This document shows, one piece after another, positions 11,162-21,540 of a DNA stretch of 64,000 nucleotides (within the stretch, counting starts at the first letter, position 1; the number at the start of each line of letters is the position of its first letter). A program made the translations under genes and the position numbers. The notes beneath the pieces were generated by a model. That model had not been told where the DNA came from. It did no database searches and worked only from the letters and a program-made list of their open reading frames with translations. The stretch is from the NCBI GenBank assembly GCA_039000515.1, contig JBCFYV010000100.1, positions 36,921,956 to 36,985,955 on the forward strand, written 5' to 3'. The DNA comes from Timema cristinae (Eukaryota > Arthropoda > Insecta > Phasmatodea > Timematidae).

Positions 11162-11755
11162 ATTAAACATACTAATTTTGATATACTAAATAAAATAAAA
11201 ATTGAACTAATTTTACCTCACATTAACCATAGTACCATAATCTAATCAAGAAAATAATATAAAAAGAAATATCTGTAATTTTTATCAAAATAATTACTGT
11301 GTCGTTGGTTTCGTTACTATCTATGCTGTATAAAATTGCTTTTTGGAATTTTTATGTGAAATAAAATTGGTAATTTAATTTGCAATAGCACACATTTATT
11401 TCCCAGTGGAATCTATTTTTTTAACTTAGTAAAAAAATGTTTTTTTGTTATCATTTAAAAGCGAGCAACAAAAACTTATTTTTTCTGAACTGACTCTTGT
11501 GCAAAAAATAAATTTGGTTACTACTGTAATAGATTATTAATTATTTGAATTATTTATTTATTTTTATCATTTACGAACTTTCCAACAAACTGGCCTGTAT
11601 GCCAATGTGATATCGGTTTTGTATATTTTATAATTTAGAAATTCAAACCACAAGACAAAGATAACTCGTCTATTTTTCGAATAGTATAATAAATTGGTTG
11701 GTATAGTTCGACACTTTGATTTCAATCCATCCATTGTTTTTAAATTCAAAAATCT
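11162..11755. other. AT-rich unannotated stretch
   Basis: Very AT-rich with homopolymer runs. A 60-codon ORF has no support. Nothing recognised. Confidence 0.4.
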
Positions 11756-11760
11756 GAAGA

Positions 11761-11982
11761 ATGATACCTTAGCTCAGTTGCTGTAGCGCACCCTTCTATA
11801 GAACAGAGTTCCAGGTTCTAATCTCGGTATGGGTGAAAAATGTGTCATTGGGAAAATATGATCTTAACCTTTCTCGTTGATGAATTATTGTCCGGGAGAC
11901 TGGATGATGTGTTTATTATATAATTAAGCTGTCAGTCGTTTGATAATATAATCTGACGACTCATAAAAGTGCATGCCAATAT
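11761..11982 (+). repeat. SINE-C copy
   Basis: tRNA-like head 'accttagctcagttgctgta', decayed B box 'aggttctaatctc', then SINE-C landmarks 'gatgaattattg', 'gggagactggatgatgtgtt' and 'actcataaaagtgcatgcc'. Confidence 0.8.
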
Positions 11983-11993
11983 GTTTAAAAAAA

Positions 11994-12120
11994 ACGTTTT
12001 CCACTTTCCTTTCACCCAAATACGGGTTCACTTCCTCTAAATTCAACCTTCCAAATTCCTAACCCATTAGAGTAATTAGTAACTTACTTAGTTGTATAAC
12101 CTGAAATGAAATTAATATGC
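11994..12120 (+). repeat. SINE-B2 body/tail fragment
   Basis: 'cgttttccactttcctttca', 'cgggttcacttcctctaaatt' type body and 'cctaacccattagagtaatt' tail, 5'-truncated. It directly follows the SINE-C copy. The terminal tail is degraded. Confidence 0.75.
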
Positions 12121-12129
12121 GGTGGTAAA

Positions 12130-13560
12130 CAAATAAATAAAAATAACAATCAAATAAATGTTGAATTATACTTAGTTCTAGAGCTTTAAGTCAATCGGCC
12201 CTTTTCATTTGGCGTGGAAATGCAGAGCCATGGGAACAAACGTTATCTTCAAGAAATGTTTATTGTTTTGCAATTTTCTTTTAGGAAAAGGTTTGTTCAA
12301 GAATAGAAGCATGTTGATTAAGTATAATAATAATTTTAACATTTTTCGATAGAAAACTGCCGGCTGTACAACAAAAAATAATAAAGTGTAACACCTAATA
12401 AACATTGATCCATTATCTTAGAAGAAGTGTTGAAAATATTACTATAAAAATTTCACTCGTTCTCGAGAAAACTGATATTTCCAAACGTATGATTTTTTTT
12501 ACGCAAGACGTGTCCGGTAGCTAGCGCCATCTACGTTTTCCGTGATCCATCTGCTCTTGTTGGCGCGGAAGGGTATTTTGGTCGGTCGTGAAAGCCACGC
12601 CACGCCTTTCACCCTCCCGTCCACCATCCACAAAATAGATCTTAGACTTGCACTCGACAGGGCCAAGGGCCTTAATACACCTTATTACTAGTTCACACTC
12701 ATAATAATATAGGACAAACTTAAAAACCAGATGTCAGACCATTAGTTTATCATTTAAGTAAATGTGTGAAAGCTATAGTTAATAGAATATAGCAAAATGG
12801 GTTAACATTTAGTTATTATTTCTATTTTATATCATTCCATTATATTTATTTTTCCTCTTTTGTTCATAATTTTTTCAATTAAAATTCGGGATTTGTAAAT
12901 TCTACCCATCAATATTAATTTAATATCTCACACTTTCTCAAAACATATTATTTCATACGGCTTCCCCTTACTATTTATTGACAACTTTTGGAAATACTTC
13001 ATAAATATCGGGCCGCATTTAACCAACTGTTGTCGCATAATAGAAAAAAATAATGATGCAATGCGTATCTTAAGCGCGATAAACACATACATCAACTCAA
13101 CAAACCAGCGGATAAAGTTTCCCCACTCCGTCGCATATTAGTACGGGCGAGCAGAATGTTTCTCAACAAATAATAATAATAAAAAAAAAGTTATGAAAAC
13201 TTTTGATCCGAAGAATCTTGCAAAACTTTCTCCCGTGAAAAACCCAGAGAGCTATTTCCAGCCATCCCTCCCACCTATCACCTCCCTTTTCCATTAACCC
13301 CCCACCCCCACGACCCTTACAAACCTGTGGACGCGCCCGGAAACTTCTAACGGACATGTAATATTTAATGTGTCCCCCACCCTATACTTTACTTCCAACC
13401 AACGAGACGTAGTCAAGCAAAATGACAAGTCACTTAATCTTCTTACACATGCACATGCTCTAATTTTTTATGTCATTTTTAAAATAAAAATTATAACATG
13501 TCATAACTTTAAACAATGAGAAAAAATATAATTTTTTTTAACTTTTACTTTCTCCAACTT
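12130..13560. other. 1.4 kb without recognised gene or repeat
   Basis: Contains a GC-richer patch at about 12510-12640 ('agctagcgccatctacg'). The three ORFs on either strand (60-66 codons) have no recognisable domain. No copy elsewhere in the window. Confidence 0.4.
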
Positions 13561-13614
13561 GGCTATTTTTTGGGGGGGCGTGGTTGAGTTCTTCAACAGA
13601 CCCGGTTTGATCCC

Positions 13615-13987
13615 AGGCCATTTCACACTGGCATCCGTGGTGTCCGGGGAATCCATGGTTAGACGTTTTGTATAAATCGCTTCCCTATCAAATGGGGCAC
13701 TTCACACTGACGTCCACGGTGTTACAGAATGACCTAGGTGTCCGCGGTACGGATGTTTTCAGATCACTCTCTGAGTGATCGGCAGGGCGTCCTTGTGGAA
13801 GTTTTGGTCTGAGCATGCGCAGTGGCGTTTTGAAGAGCACGTGGTCACCTACACCACACTACAGTATAGCAACTCAAGTTTGTAGGCATAAAAAATGTCC
13901 ACGGATGTTTGGTTACAGTGTGAATTGGCACGTCCATGGGCATTTATTTCGTCCACGGTTATCGTTGACGCCAGTGTGAAATGACCT
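13615..13987. mobile_element. Short TIR element (MITE), 373 bp
   Basis: Terminal inverted repeats of about 18 bp: left aggccatttcacactggc, right gccagtgtgaaatgacct (17/18 complementary). Inside both ends are further copies of 'ttcacactgacgtccacgg' type sequence (about 13700 and 13913-13940), so the subterminal regions are internally repetitive. GC-richer than its surroundings. PIF/Harbinger-like ends are possible but unproven, and no clear TSD is seen. Confidence 0.78.
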
Positions 13988-14193
13988 GAAAAAGGTCCAC
14001 AGTCGAGCTACTAATCATTAGTTACTACCCATCTAACTTAACCTAGCTTTTCATAAAAGATAATTATTTTGTTGTAAAACTAGCTTTCAAATCCACCATG
14101 ATTTACATATAAATATAAGTTATATTATATAACATTGTTGTTGACCACTCTTACCTCCTAAACACGTGAGTGGGTACGATTAATCGCCTAAGG

Positions 14194-14851
14194 CAGGGAT
14201 GTGCAAACTAACTTACATGAGGCCAGAATAAAAATATAAAATAATTTGGCCAAAGATTTGTATTCATTAATTTTTCTTCAAATATATATTTTTTTAATAT
14301 TATAAGCACAAGTTTAAATACATGAAAATATTTAACAATCATAAATACCTTAGTGGCTTATTATCTTTTTAAGTTTGTTCAGAAGATTTACGTGATGGGT
14401 GTTAGATGAGTGAAACCGTGAGGAGTTGATTCTCAAGAGAGAAGACAGATGTTCCCTGGATATATGTTGGTAATATAGCGAAAAACAACGCAACAGGTGA
14501 CCTGGTGGTCTAGGGGTAAAGTGTCGGACTTCTGTGCTGGAGGTCAGGGGTTCAATCTTCGGTCCCGGGCAGATTTATCTGAGTGCCAAACCCTTCCTTC
14601 ACCTCTGACAAGACATCTTGTGAATGTGGGGAATGCCAGGCCTCCACCGTGGTTCGGATTCCACGTTAAACTGTAGGTCCTCCATTTCATCTCACAATCA
14701 CCCTACCATTACACATTAGCGTAAGTTCGTATAACCCGAAAGGGTAGTAAGACGCGGTACTAGTGATGATAATAATAACGCAACACATTTAAATTATTTA
14801 TACTGCGGGACTAATTGAACACACCCATGGGCCGTAGTTTTCCCATCCCTG
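14194..14851. mobile_element. Non-autonomous hAT element with 8-bp TSD
   Basis: Starts CAGGGATGTGCAAACT and ends AGTTTTCCCATCCCTG. It is flanked by gcctaagg (14186-14193) and acctaagg (14852-14859), an 8-bp duplication with one mismatch that fits the nnnTAnnn pattern of the Buster group. 'atgaggccaga' and 'catgggccgtag' echo the usual hAT 'GGGCCAC' subterminal sequence. A SINE-A copy sits inside at 14496-14776. Without it the element is about 370 bp with no ORF. Confidence 0.88.
14496..14776 (+). repeat. SINE-A copy inside hAT element
   Basis: Full-length SINE-A1: head with A-box-like TGGTCTAGGGG and B box GGTTCAATCT, body, shared tail with 'acccgaaagggt' and a degenerate (TAA)n end. The TSD aacgcaaca (14487-14495 and 14777-14785) lies within hAT sequence, so it inserted after the hAT. 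Confidence 0.95.
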
Positions 14852-14859
14852 ACCTAAGG

Positions 14860-15480
14860 CAATATTTATAATAGATACTGGGCAAAGTATTTTGTATTTG
14901 ATTTAGTTTAGTATATCAATATATATATAAAATTAACTAGCGTAAGAGAATATGACTATGGAGGTAAATGTTAAGGAAAGTATCCTAACTCAACCGAAGA
15001 AGGGATGAAAATCTGAACAAAAAGACTGTTCGTGTTCGGGAATGGCAAACCCGATTACTTAGACGTGAAAGTTAGACACACTCCCTCTCGGTTAGCCTTC
15101 GATATCATGAGAATATAAGTAAATTTAGTTCAGAGGTTGGGTGGCAAACTTAATATTAAACCGCTGGATTTGAACGATGTCCAGGGTTAATTAGGATCGG
15201 TGCTTAGAGGGATATGGCGTGGTGGTTATTGTTTGAAATTACTTGACACTAGTTAGAATCCACTAATTAATAATACATCCTACATATCTTCATTTAAATG
15301 TATTGCTATTGATTGTCATATTTTACTAATCTTTATCAATGCTATCGTATTGTAGTCCTCACTGGGGGGAGGAAGTTAGCTCAGAAGGGGTCGTGCCCCC
15401 CAATTATTTCCGCCGTTAGCTACGCCATTTCTGTTTTTATAATCTAGAGAGTGGTTAAAATAAACCAAACAATCAACAGT
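14860..15480. other. Unannotated stretch
   Basis: No recognised ORF, no repeat shared within the window. Confidence 0.35.
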
Positions 15481-16030
15481 ACAAGTCTACCTAACACAAT
15501 GCTTGGCAAACTCGGTAGTTTCCAAAACGAACACGTGTTATCTAGAACAATCCGTTCATCCGCGGGGTTTGCAATATAAGCGAGTAAACCGCCGCCTAGA
15601 GACCAAACTTTAGAATAAAAATCCCAAACACAAAGGGGGATCTACCGGGCCCCCAAGGGTTAATCAACACACTCACCACTTAGGAAACGCTACACTCCGC
15701 CGGGATTGAATAATACAACTAGAAGGGGGGTAGTTGTTGTTCGCGTCGCAAAACACACCTTCGTTAACAAAACACACCTTCGCTGTCCTCGTGGCCTCGG
15801 GGTCAAGGATTCAATTTGCTAGCGATAACAGCGTGGGGGGATTGCTGGTCCCTTTGTAACAAAGCGACTCCCGGTTTTGTTTATCAACAATTCAGCTTGG
15901 CTGCCTGCTCTTCCCGCCACACTGCTAGTCTTTATGCAACACCGCCTTCAATAGGCTGAGCCGCAAACGTCCGGGTTAACGCGTACAAGTTAATGTGACG
16001 CGTAATTGCACCATCATTTTAAAATGAGAT
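15481..16030. other. GC-richer unique region
   Basis: Clearly less AT-rich than its surroundings, with many CpGs. It has no ORF over 60 codons, no SINE landmarks and no TIR. It holds a short direct repeat, 'aaaacacaccttcg', twice at about 15750-15785. It could be a regulatory region, a 5' exon or an unrecognised old element. The sequence alone does not decide. Confidence 0.4.
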
Positions 16031-16353
16031 GAGTGAACGGCTGAAAACGCCGCTGTACGGACATTCTTTTCGCTCATGTATTTTTTTATTTAAATAGTAA
16101 CGTCGGTTGCCATTTGTTGGCCTTGTAGGGCGTGATTTTCGACCATTTATTTGGAGCACATTCCATGAATTTCTGTTAAATATAAATTCTTTCATCCTGT
16201 ATGTAAATGGAAGCCTCTAGCCTTTGATTTCCATCGTTTATCGATAGCTTAGCTTGTTGTGATTTAATTAGCAGATGCGCCAACTATCTTAAACAAAAAT
16301 GTATTCTTTAAAATAGCCAAAACTAGCATAGTAAGCTCTAAGTGAATAAGTAT

Positions 16354-16633
16354 ATTATTATTATTATTAGCACCGCGTCTTACTATCCGTTCGGGTTGTA
16401 CGCACTTACGCTAATGTGTAATGGTAGGGTGATTATGAGATGAAATGGAGGACCTACAGTTTAACGTGGGATCCGAACCACGGTGGAGGTCTGGCATTCC
16501 CACATTCACAAGATGTCTTGTCAGAGGTGAAGGAAAGGTTTGGCAATCAGATAAATCTGTGCCGGGACCGAGGATTGAGCCCCGCCCGCCAGCACAGAAG
16601 TCTGACACTTTACACCTACACCACCAGGTCACC
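16354..16633 (-). repeat. SINE-A copy, reverse
   Basis: (TTA)n then 'gcaccgcgtcttactatccg' (reversed shared tail), 'gatgaaatggaggacctaca', B-box region and head ending 'caccaggtcacc'. A1 subfamily ('acaagatgtcttgtc'). The head end meets 'atggtgacc', making a local palindrome. No clear TSD. Confidence 0.92.
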
Positions 16634-16690
16634 ATGGTGACCTCAAAAGTTAAAATAAATAAAATATTATATATATTTTTCATGGTCATG

Positions 16691-16924
16691 GGTAGCCTGT
16701 AATTTAATGACAACTTTTTTCCTTCATTCAAAAATTTTCTCATCTAATTCCGCTATGTTCAAGATAGATATTCAACAATTGTTGATATCACCATGTGAAG
16801 AAAATTAAGCTCTATGTGTGTACTGAAGCAACATTTTAATTATTATAGCAAAAAAATAAAGTTTTGCTATAAAAAACTGAAAACACGCCGGGCTTTTCTC
16901 GCGTCCCCTGCATCCCCACCTAAA
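16691..16924. mobile_element. Foldback element P, copy 2 (5'-truncated)
   Basis: Carries the right two-thirds of P ('aatttaatgacaactttttt', 'gttgatatcaccatgtgaag', 'ggcttttctcgcgtcccctg') and ends 'ccccacctaa'. The left TIR is missing. Confidence 0.7.
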
Positions 16925-16985
16925 TATACATGCTTTTTACAAATCGATGTATATATTTTTTAAACTTAGTTTAATTTGAAACTAC

Positions 16986-17250
16986 TCGCTTCGATGGCCA
17001 CATGATCTAAGGTGCTACTCTCGCAGTGAACTAGACTACCCATGATGGGGAGATTGAGGTTTGAATCTTGGTCAGGCGTACTAAGGTTTTTTCCAAAATG
17101 GTTTTACAATCCTCTTCCACTTAAATACGGGTAAACTTCCTCTAAATGAAACCTTCCTACGCCCTAAAACCAATTAGCGCAATTAGTACATAAGCGTACA
17201 ACCCGAACGGGTGGTAAGACGCTGTGTTAAACATAAATAAATAAAATAAA
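16986..17250 (+). repeat. SINE-B copy, near full length
   Basis: Head 'cgcttcgatggccacatgat', 'gactacccatgatggggaga', B box 'ggtttgaatcttgg', body, then tail 'acaacccgaacgggtggtaa' and an A-rich end. Confidence 0.88.
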
Positions 17251-17985
17251 TAGACATTTGAATTCACTCAGAATTTTATATTGACATTCTGTGTTTTTGT
17301 TGTAAATATTTAAAAAATATTTTTCATATACAATAAAAAGTTATGATACCAAGCTTTCCTTGTTTATTTATTTTAGTTTGATTTTCAAATATTAAATGTA
17401 TGATGTACCATCTTATATAAGGTTATTATGTAAACTTCCCCAAACCAAGATTACTAGTTTATAACTAGGGGCCCAACAGAAAATTACAAATTGTGTTGAT
17501 ATGTATTTGTGTAACTGTTCGGATTTTGAAACGAGACTTAAGATAGCTCAATTTTTTTTATTAATACTCTGAAAGTATATATATATATATGTTTTGTATT
17601 TTAAAAAAGAGGATAAAAAATAAAGTCAATAAAATCAATTATATAATTAATTTTTTTAACTGCAACTTTTTTAAAAAATAAACGTATAATAGTTTTATTT
17701 AACACGATGAACACCTTTTATTTTATTTTTAGATACAGAGCTTTAAATGAACTGTCAAAGAAAGCAAAATACTTAATTAGAACATTCTCCGATACGACTC
17801 ATCACATTTATCAAAAGGAATACAGAGATAATATTTTATTTTGAAATATTTATGTAATGAACATAACAATATTCAATCGATGCCGTACCTTTATTGATTT
17901 TGATTCCGTTACTCTTGAATAATGATACGTTAACTTTGTTTTTGTTTTTAGATTAGAATACTTATTTTATTTTCAGTGGTCATGT
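17251..17985. other. AT-rich unannotated stretch
   Basis: Poly-A/T runs and a short (TA)n at about 17577-17590. Nothing recognised. Confidence 0.4.
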
Positions 17986-17989
17986 TTTT

Positions 17990-18300
17990 TCTGTGATCTA
18001 GCGGCAATAGTTATCGACTACAGATCCAGAGACCCCGGGTTTGATCCCCGGCACTTCCAGATTTTTCTGTGAAGCAGTGGGTTAGAAACGGGGTCAAATC
18101 AGACTCGTGAGGACAAATGAGGAGATACTCGAAGGAAAAAGTGGTGGTTCCGGTCTAGAAAACTGAGATTGATGTTCAACGGATTTGTTGTGCTGACATC
18201 CTCTAACCGTAGAAGTTGGCACTCTTTTCGCCAACAGGGGACGGTTTCTCGGTCGGTATGGCTCTCGATTGCGGAATGATACCATGGAGTTTTTTTGTTT
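17990..18300 (+). repeat. SINE-E copy
   Basis: tRNA-like B box GGGTTTGATCCCC, then 'tctgtgaagcagtgggtt', 'ggttccggtctagaaaactg', 'ttgttgtgctgacatcctct' and 'cggtcggtatggctctcg', matching other E copies in order. A 63-codon minus-strand ORF is incidental. Confidence 0.85.
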
Positions 18301-18569
18301 AAATAAGTGAATAAATGATTATAAACTAATTTTATGATGATATTCAGGCACGGTGGAGAATAGGATTTAATACATTGTTTTCGGTAGTGTTGCTAACGGC
18401 GTTCAAACATACTCCTTGAGGTCAACATTGATAATATCGATCAAAAGTTTCAGCTGTCTATCACAATACGTATGAATATATTAATATTGTTTGATTAACT
18501 TTAGTAATCACCAGATACTGTTCTTCCTACCAAAATCAGCTTAAATCTACTTGAGAATTTTTTTTTTTA

Positions 18570-18640
18570 TTTTAGCAAAAAAATAATTATTTAGCTAAAA
18601 ACTGTAAAAATACGTCTTCAACTCGTGTTCATTTCCTTCT
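18570..18640. repeat. Element P terminal fragment
   Basis: 'ctaaaaactgtaaaaatacg' followed by 'cgtgttcatttcctt' resembles the right end of P. It stands next to a fuller copy at 18696. Confidence 0.45.
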
Positions 18641-18695
18641 CACTATCGCAAAAACGTAAAAAAAAAAACCTTTATTTTATTTACCCCTGGAGGGA

Positions 18696-19040
18696 TTAAG
18701 GTAGACGTGTAGGAAATGCCTGTTAACGGCCATATTTTTTTTTCAGTTTTTATAGATAAAAACCGTCAAAATAATTCAAATATTTCTTTAGTATAAACAT
18801 AGAATTTAATTTTCTTCACATGTTGATAACAACAGTTCTTGAATATCTATTGAGGATGTCCTAGAATTTGACGATAGCTTTTTTTTTTTATTATTTTAAA
18901 AGTTTCTCACAAAATGATAATATGCTCATAACGAATATTAAAACAAGTTTGACTAACAATTTTTATTTGATTTTGGCTAGAAAAAACAACAATTTGAAAA
19001 CACTGATCTTTTCTCGCGTTTCTTATATTCTCCCACCTTA
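18696..19040. mobile_element. Foldback element P, copy 3
   Basis: Starts TTAAGGTAG and ends TCCCACCTTA, with 'ttcttcacatgttgataac' and 'cttttctcgcgttt' in the expected places. It has many poly-T and poly-A runs. The second TTAA is imperfect. Confidence 0.65.
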
Positions 19041-19172
19041 TGATGAAAGGGTGGATATTTTTTTGCATCGCGTCTTGCTACCTGTCCGCGCTCTCCACAT
19101 ATAGGAGTAGTAACAAGGAAAGTAGAAGCCTGTGAGATTGTAATCTTACTTCCGTGGGGGGAGGGTGGGAAA

Positions 19173-19174
19173 CC

Positions 19175-19215
<41 letters not shown>
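19173..19215. repeat. (TAA)n microsatellite
   Basis: About 13 uninterrupted AAT/TAA units. (TAA)n is also the typical 3' end of SINE-A, but no SINE body precedes it here. Confidence 0.92.
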
Positions 19216-19366
19216 GGTTTGTCTGGGCTACATCAATCTTTAGCTCAGTTTGTGGAAATATAAGCCAGTCCAAATGTACCAATTCCTAGGGAACGCTCAA
19301 ATGTACTAATCGTACATCCTTTTCGTGGAGGCTCTTTCCATGTCCTTACGAGATGAAACTTGACAG

Positions 19367-19794
19367 GATATTGATAGTGAATATGATGGTGTGGAGCCAA
19401 TAAATATCTTAAACTAGCCCTGGTGACCATGGGAATTCGTCACCCGAGAATGCAAGTGTTCTATTTCCAATTTTACGCTTTTACGTAAAAGAGCATTGAA
19501 GTTTGACCTTATGTATAAAACCAATGTTACTAGATTACAACTCGAGCTTGTATCATCTTAAGTAATTATATAGTAGTCTCAATTTAACCACAGGTGAATC
19601 ATATACATTCTAAATACGCAAACACCAAATATCTCAAATTTAACACTTTTGGAGATAGAACACTTTCATTCTCGAGTGACGAATTATTCTCTTTCAAGAA
19701 AAATCCCCCGGTACCACCCGGAATTAGAAACCAGGACCTACAATTTTGTAGCCAGGGTCTCTGACCATTGTATCACAAGGCTGGTTAACAATTT
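19367..19794 (-). repeat. SINE-F copy split by a MITE
   Basis: SINE-F on the minus strand. Its 3' part is 19367-19437 ('ggtgtggagccaataaatat', 'gaccatgggaatt') and its tRNA-like head is 19682-19794 ('acccggaattagaaaccagg', 'accattgtatcacaaggctg'). Copies at 25948 and 33590 show the uninterrupted arrangement. Confidence 0.75.
19438..19681. mobile_element. 244-bp MITE inside SINE-F
   Basis: Ends are near-perfect inverted repeats of about 35 bp: 'cgtcacccgagaatgcaag' then 'tgttctatttccaa' on the left, and the complement ending 'cattctcgagtgacg' on the right. Flanked by AATT on both sides (19434-19437 and 19682-19685), a possible TSD. The inside holds the palindrome 'gcttttacgtaaaag'. Confidence 0.82.
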
Positions 19795-20394
19795 AAGAAA
19801 AACTACCTCTAAGTTTTTAAACCAGGGTCAAAAAACCCTGCCGGTTGTTTTATTTTAATGGAACCTCGCGTGGAAACAAAACACTTACGTTCTAATTAAC
19901 AGTGTGAAATCAGAGTTCGCAAAGGGCGGAACGCGTTAATTAAGCAACGTGTTTCACCCTCTATTGTGCGCGAGATTTTGTTCGATCCTCGTTCTGTTTG
20001 TATAACCTCCACCGGGGTCGATACAACTTGAAACAACAGAACTTACCCTCTTTCAGACAAACTCGCGGAGAGCAGCCACCGAAACCCACGTGCCTCAGGC
20101 CGGTTGTACACGTGCCAATAATGTCGGTGTCGATGGAACTGAGATACCATGTAATCTTAGTGCTGTTGCACACGTACCGATATTATCGGTATCGGCGCCG
20201 GCACCGATATCGTTTTTAGCGCCGATACCGGCGTGGTTGTTGCACACACACCGACAATATCGCTATCGGTGCTTGAGAGGCATAGGCAGTTTTGTGGATG
20301 ATGGCGAGCCAACAACATGGCTCCCATGTGGAATAGGAGGTTTCTTTTGTTGCGTTTGCTTCATCTCCGGAGGAGATGACGCTAAAACCGGAGA

Positions 20395-20470
20395 GGAACT
20401 CCCATAAACACGCTCTGCTCTCCACTAATTCAATTAAGGTCACTATGTCATACTTGAATTTACTAGACAT
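20395..20470 (-). pseudogene. Possible MADF-domain ORF relic (transposon-encoded)
   Basis: Within a 221-codon minus-strand ORF (20216-20881), residues from about 138 read MSSKFKYDIVTLIELVESRA then CLWE. This resembles the start of MADF domains (hydrophobic..LIELVxxRPCLWD). The domain breaks off right after CLWE, consistent with an internal deletion. The rest of the ORF comes from the palindromic repeats and is not protein-like. MADF or Myb/SANT proteins are the usual second ORF of PIF/Harbinger transposons. Similarity judged by eye. Confidence 0.42.
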
Positions 20471-20881
20471 TTTACTCAAAAGTTGAATGAAGGAAACGAA
20501 CGCGCAAGCACCTAACCTCACGAAAGACAAAACCAAACAATGCAATATGACAGCTGCAGACTTGTGGCCACCTGCTCTGCGCACTGATATCGGTGTATTT
20601 ATCGAAGGGGCCGCCGACATGGCTCGGACAAGTCGGTAGTCGTCACGATAATGCTGTCGTGTCAACATCGTGTGCAACGAGGCCATAAGATTACATGGAA
20701 TCTCACTACCACCGATATCGGCACCGACACCGATATTATCGGTACGTGTGCAACAGCACTTATGGCGAGGCAGTATACACGATGCCGAAACAACATTATC
20801 AATATTATCGTGGCGACTACCGACATGTTGGCGGTCCCCTCGAGAAATACAACAATATCGGTGCGCAGAACAATTGCGCAC

Positions 20882-21079
20882 TCAATTCCAGATATGGTCT
20901 GGCATTGTTGGGTTAATGTTTCGAAGGGTTTCAAATAGTTGTGTAGTATTTTTTAAGGGTAAACATGTCTTAGCAGCTTTAAATATGACATTGTGACAGG
21001 GGAGGAGTTCAAGATTCTTTGCGGCTACTATTGGGTGTTCCCAAAACTCTCTTTTTCTCCGGTTTTTATGTCGTTCCAT
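20882..21079 (-). pseudogene. Possible transposase N-terminal relic
   Basis: A 65-codon minus-strand ORF contains RRKREFWEHPIVAAKNLE, which recalls the RxFWVHPIN..R segment before the catalytic core of Harbinger-type transposases, and a later 'FETLRNINPTMPDHIW' like their 'FRMSPxTFDxLL' segment. No catalytic DDE region follows. Reading it with the MADF-like relic on the same strand supports a decayed two-ORF element. The 3-bp TSD expected of Harbinger is not what is seen, so the family is uncertain. Confidence 0.33.
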
Positions 21080-21540
21080 CCAGAGATGGAAAAAAAAAAC
21101 AATAAAAGAAACCTCGTTTTTCTTACTGGAGCCATGTTTTGCTCTGAACTACTCACTAATCTGTCCTCCTCGGTCATCTACAAAGATCTTGTCGGTGTGT
21201 GTACAAGCGCCAACACCGATAATATCGGTTCGTGTACAACCGTCCTCAGGGTCACTCTTGCAAACAGTCTTGTATTTCCCCACAGGTTCGCCAGCCTTGT
21301 CTACACACCAACATTTCCCAAGGCGTCGCAGGCATGTTTTCAACAAGAATTGAAAGAATGATTGAAGCAATCAAAGCTATGTTATTTATTTATTTCGGTA
21401 AAAAGATTTTCCGGGACATGGGACTTTAATTTATATTAACCATACCAAAACATAAAATAATCAGTTCGCATGGATCTAATATAGCACATGACCTTTCTAA
21501 ATATATTTTATAATCGTTTTGTCAAATTTTTATAGAAAAA

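Larger units (their letters stand above)
20100..21243. mobile_element. GC-richer TIR DNA transposon, 1.14 kb, internally deleted
   Basis: Outer ends are inverted: left 'ccggttgtacacg', right 'cgtgtacaaccgt'. Flanks repeat CCTCAGG (20093-20099 and 21244-21250), or 8 bp with one mismatch. The perfect or near palindromes ACCGATATTATCGGT (20176, 20729) and ACCGATAATATCGGT (21215) recur beside TTGCACACG or CGTGTACAA. A second inverted pair ('gagataccatgtaatctta' at about 20139 and its complement at about 20686) lies inside, suggesting nested or tandem ends. Two minus-strand coding relics are inside. Superfamily unresolved. Confidence 0.7.

Noticed and set aside
16411..16743. 110-codon ORF over SINE-A
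   Set aside because: It is the sense frame of a reversed SINE-A. Similar '[18 protein letters not shown]' peptides recur in other SINE-A copies and reflect repeat sequence, not a gene family.
20216..20881. 221-codon ORF as an intact protein
   Set aside because: Most of it is translation of palindromic transposon ends. Only a short MADF-like segment is protein-like.
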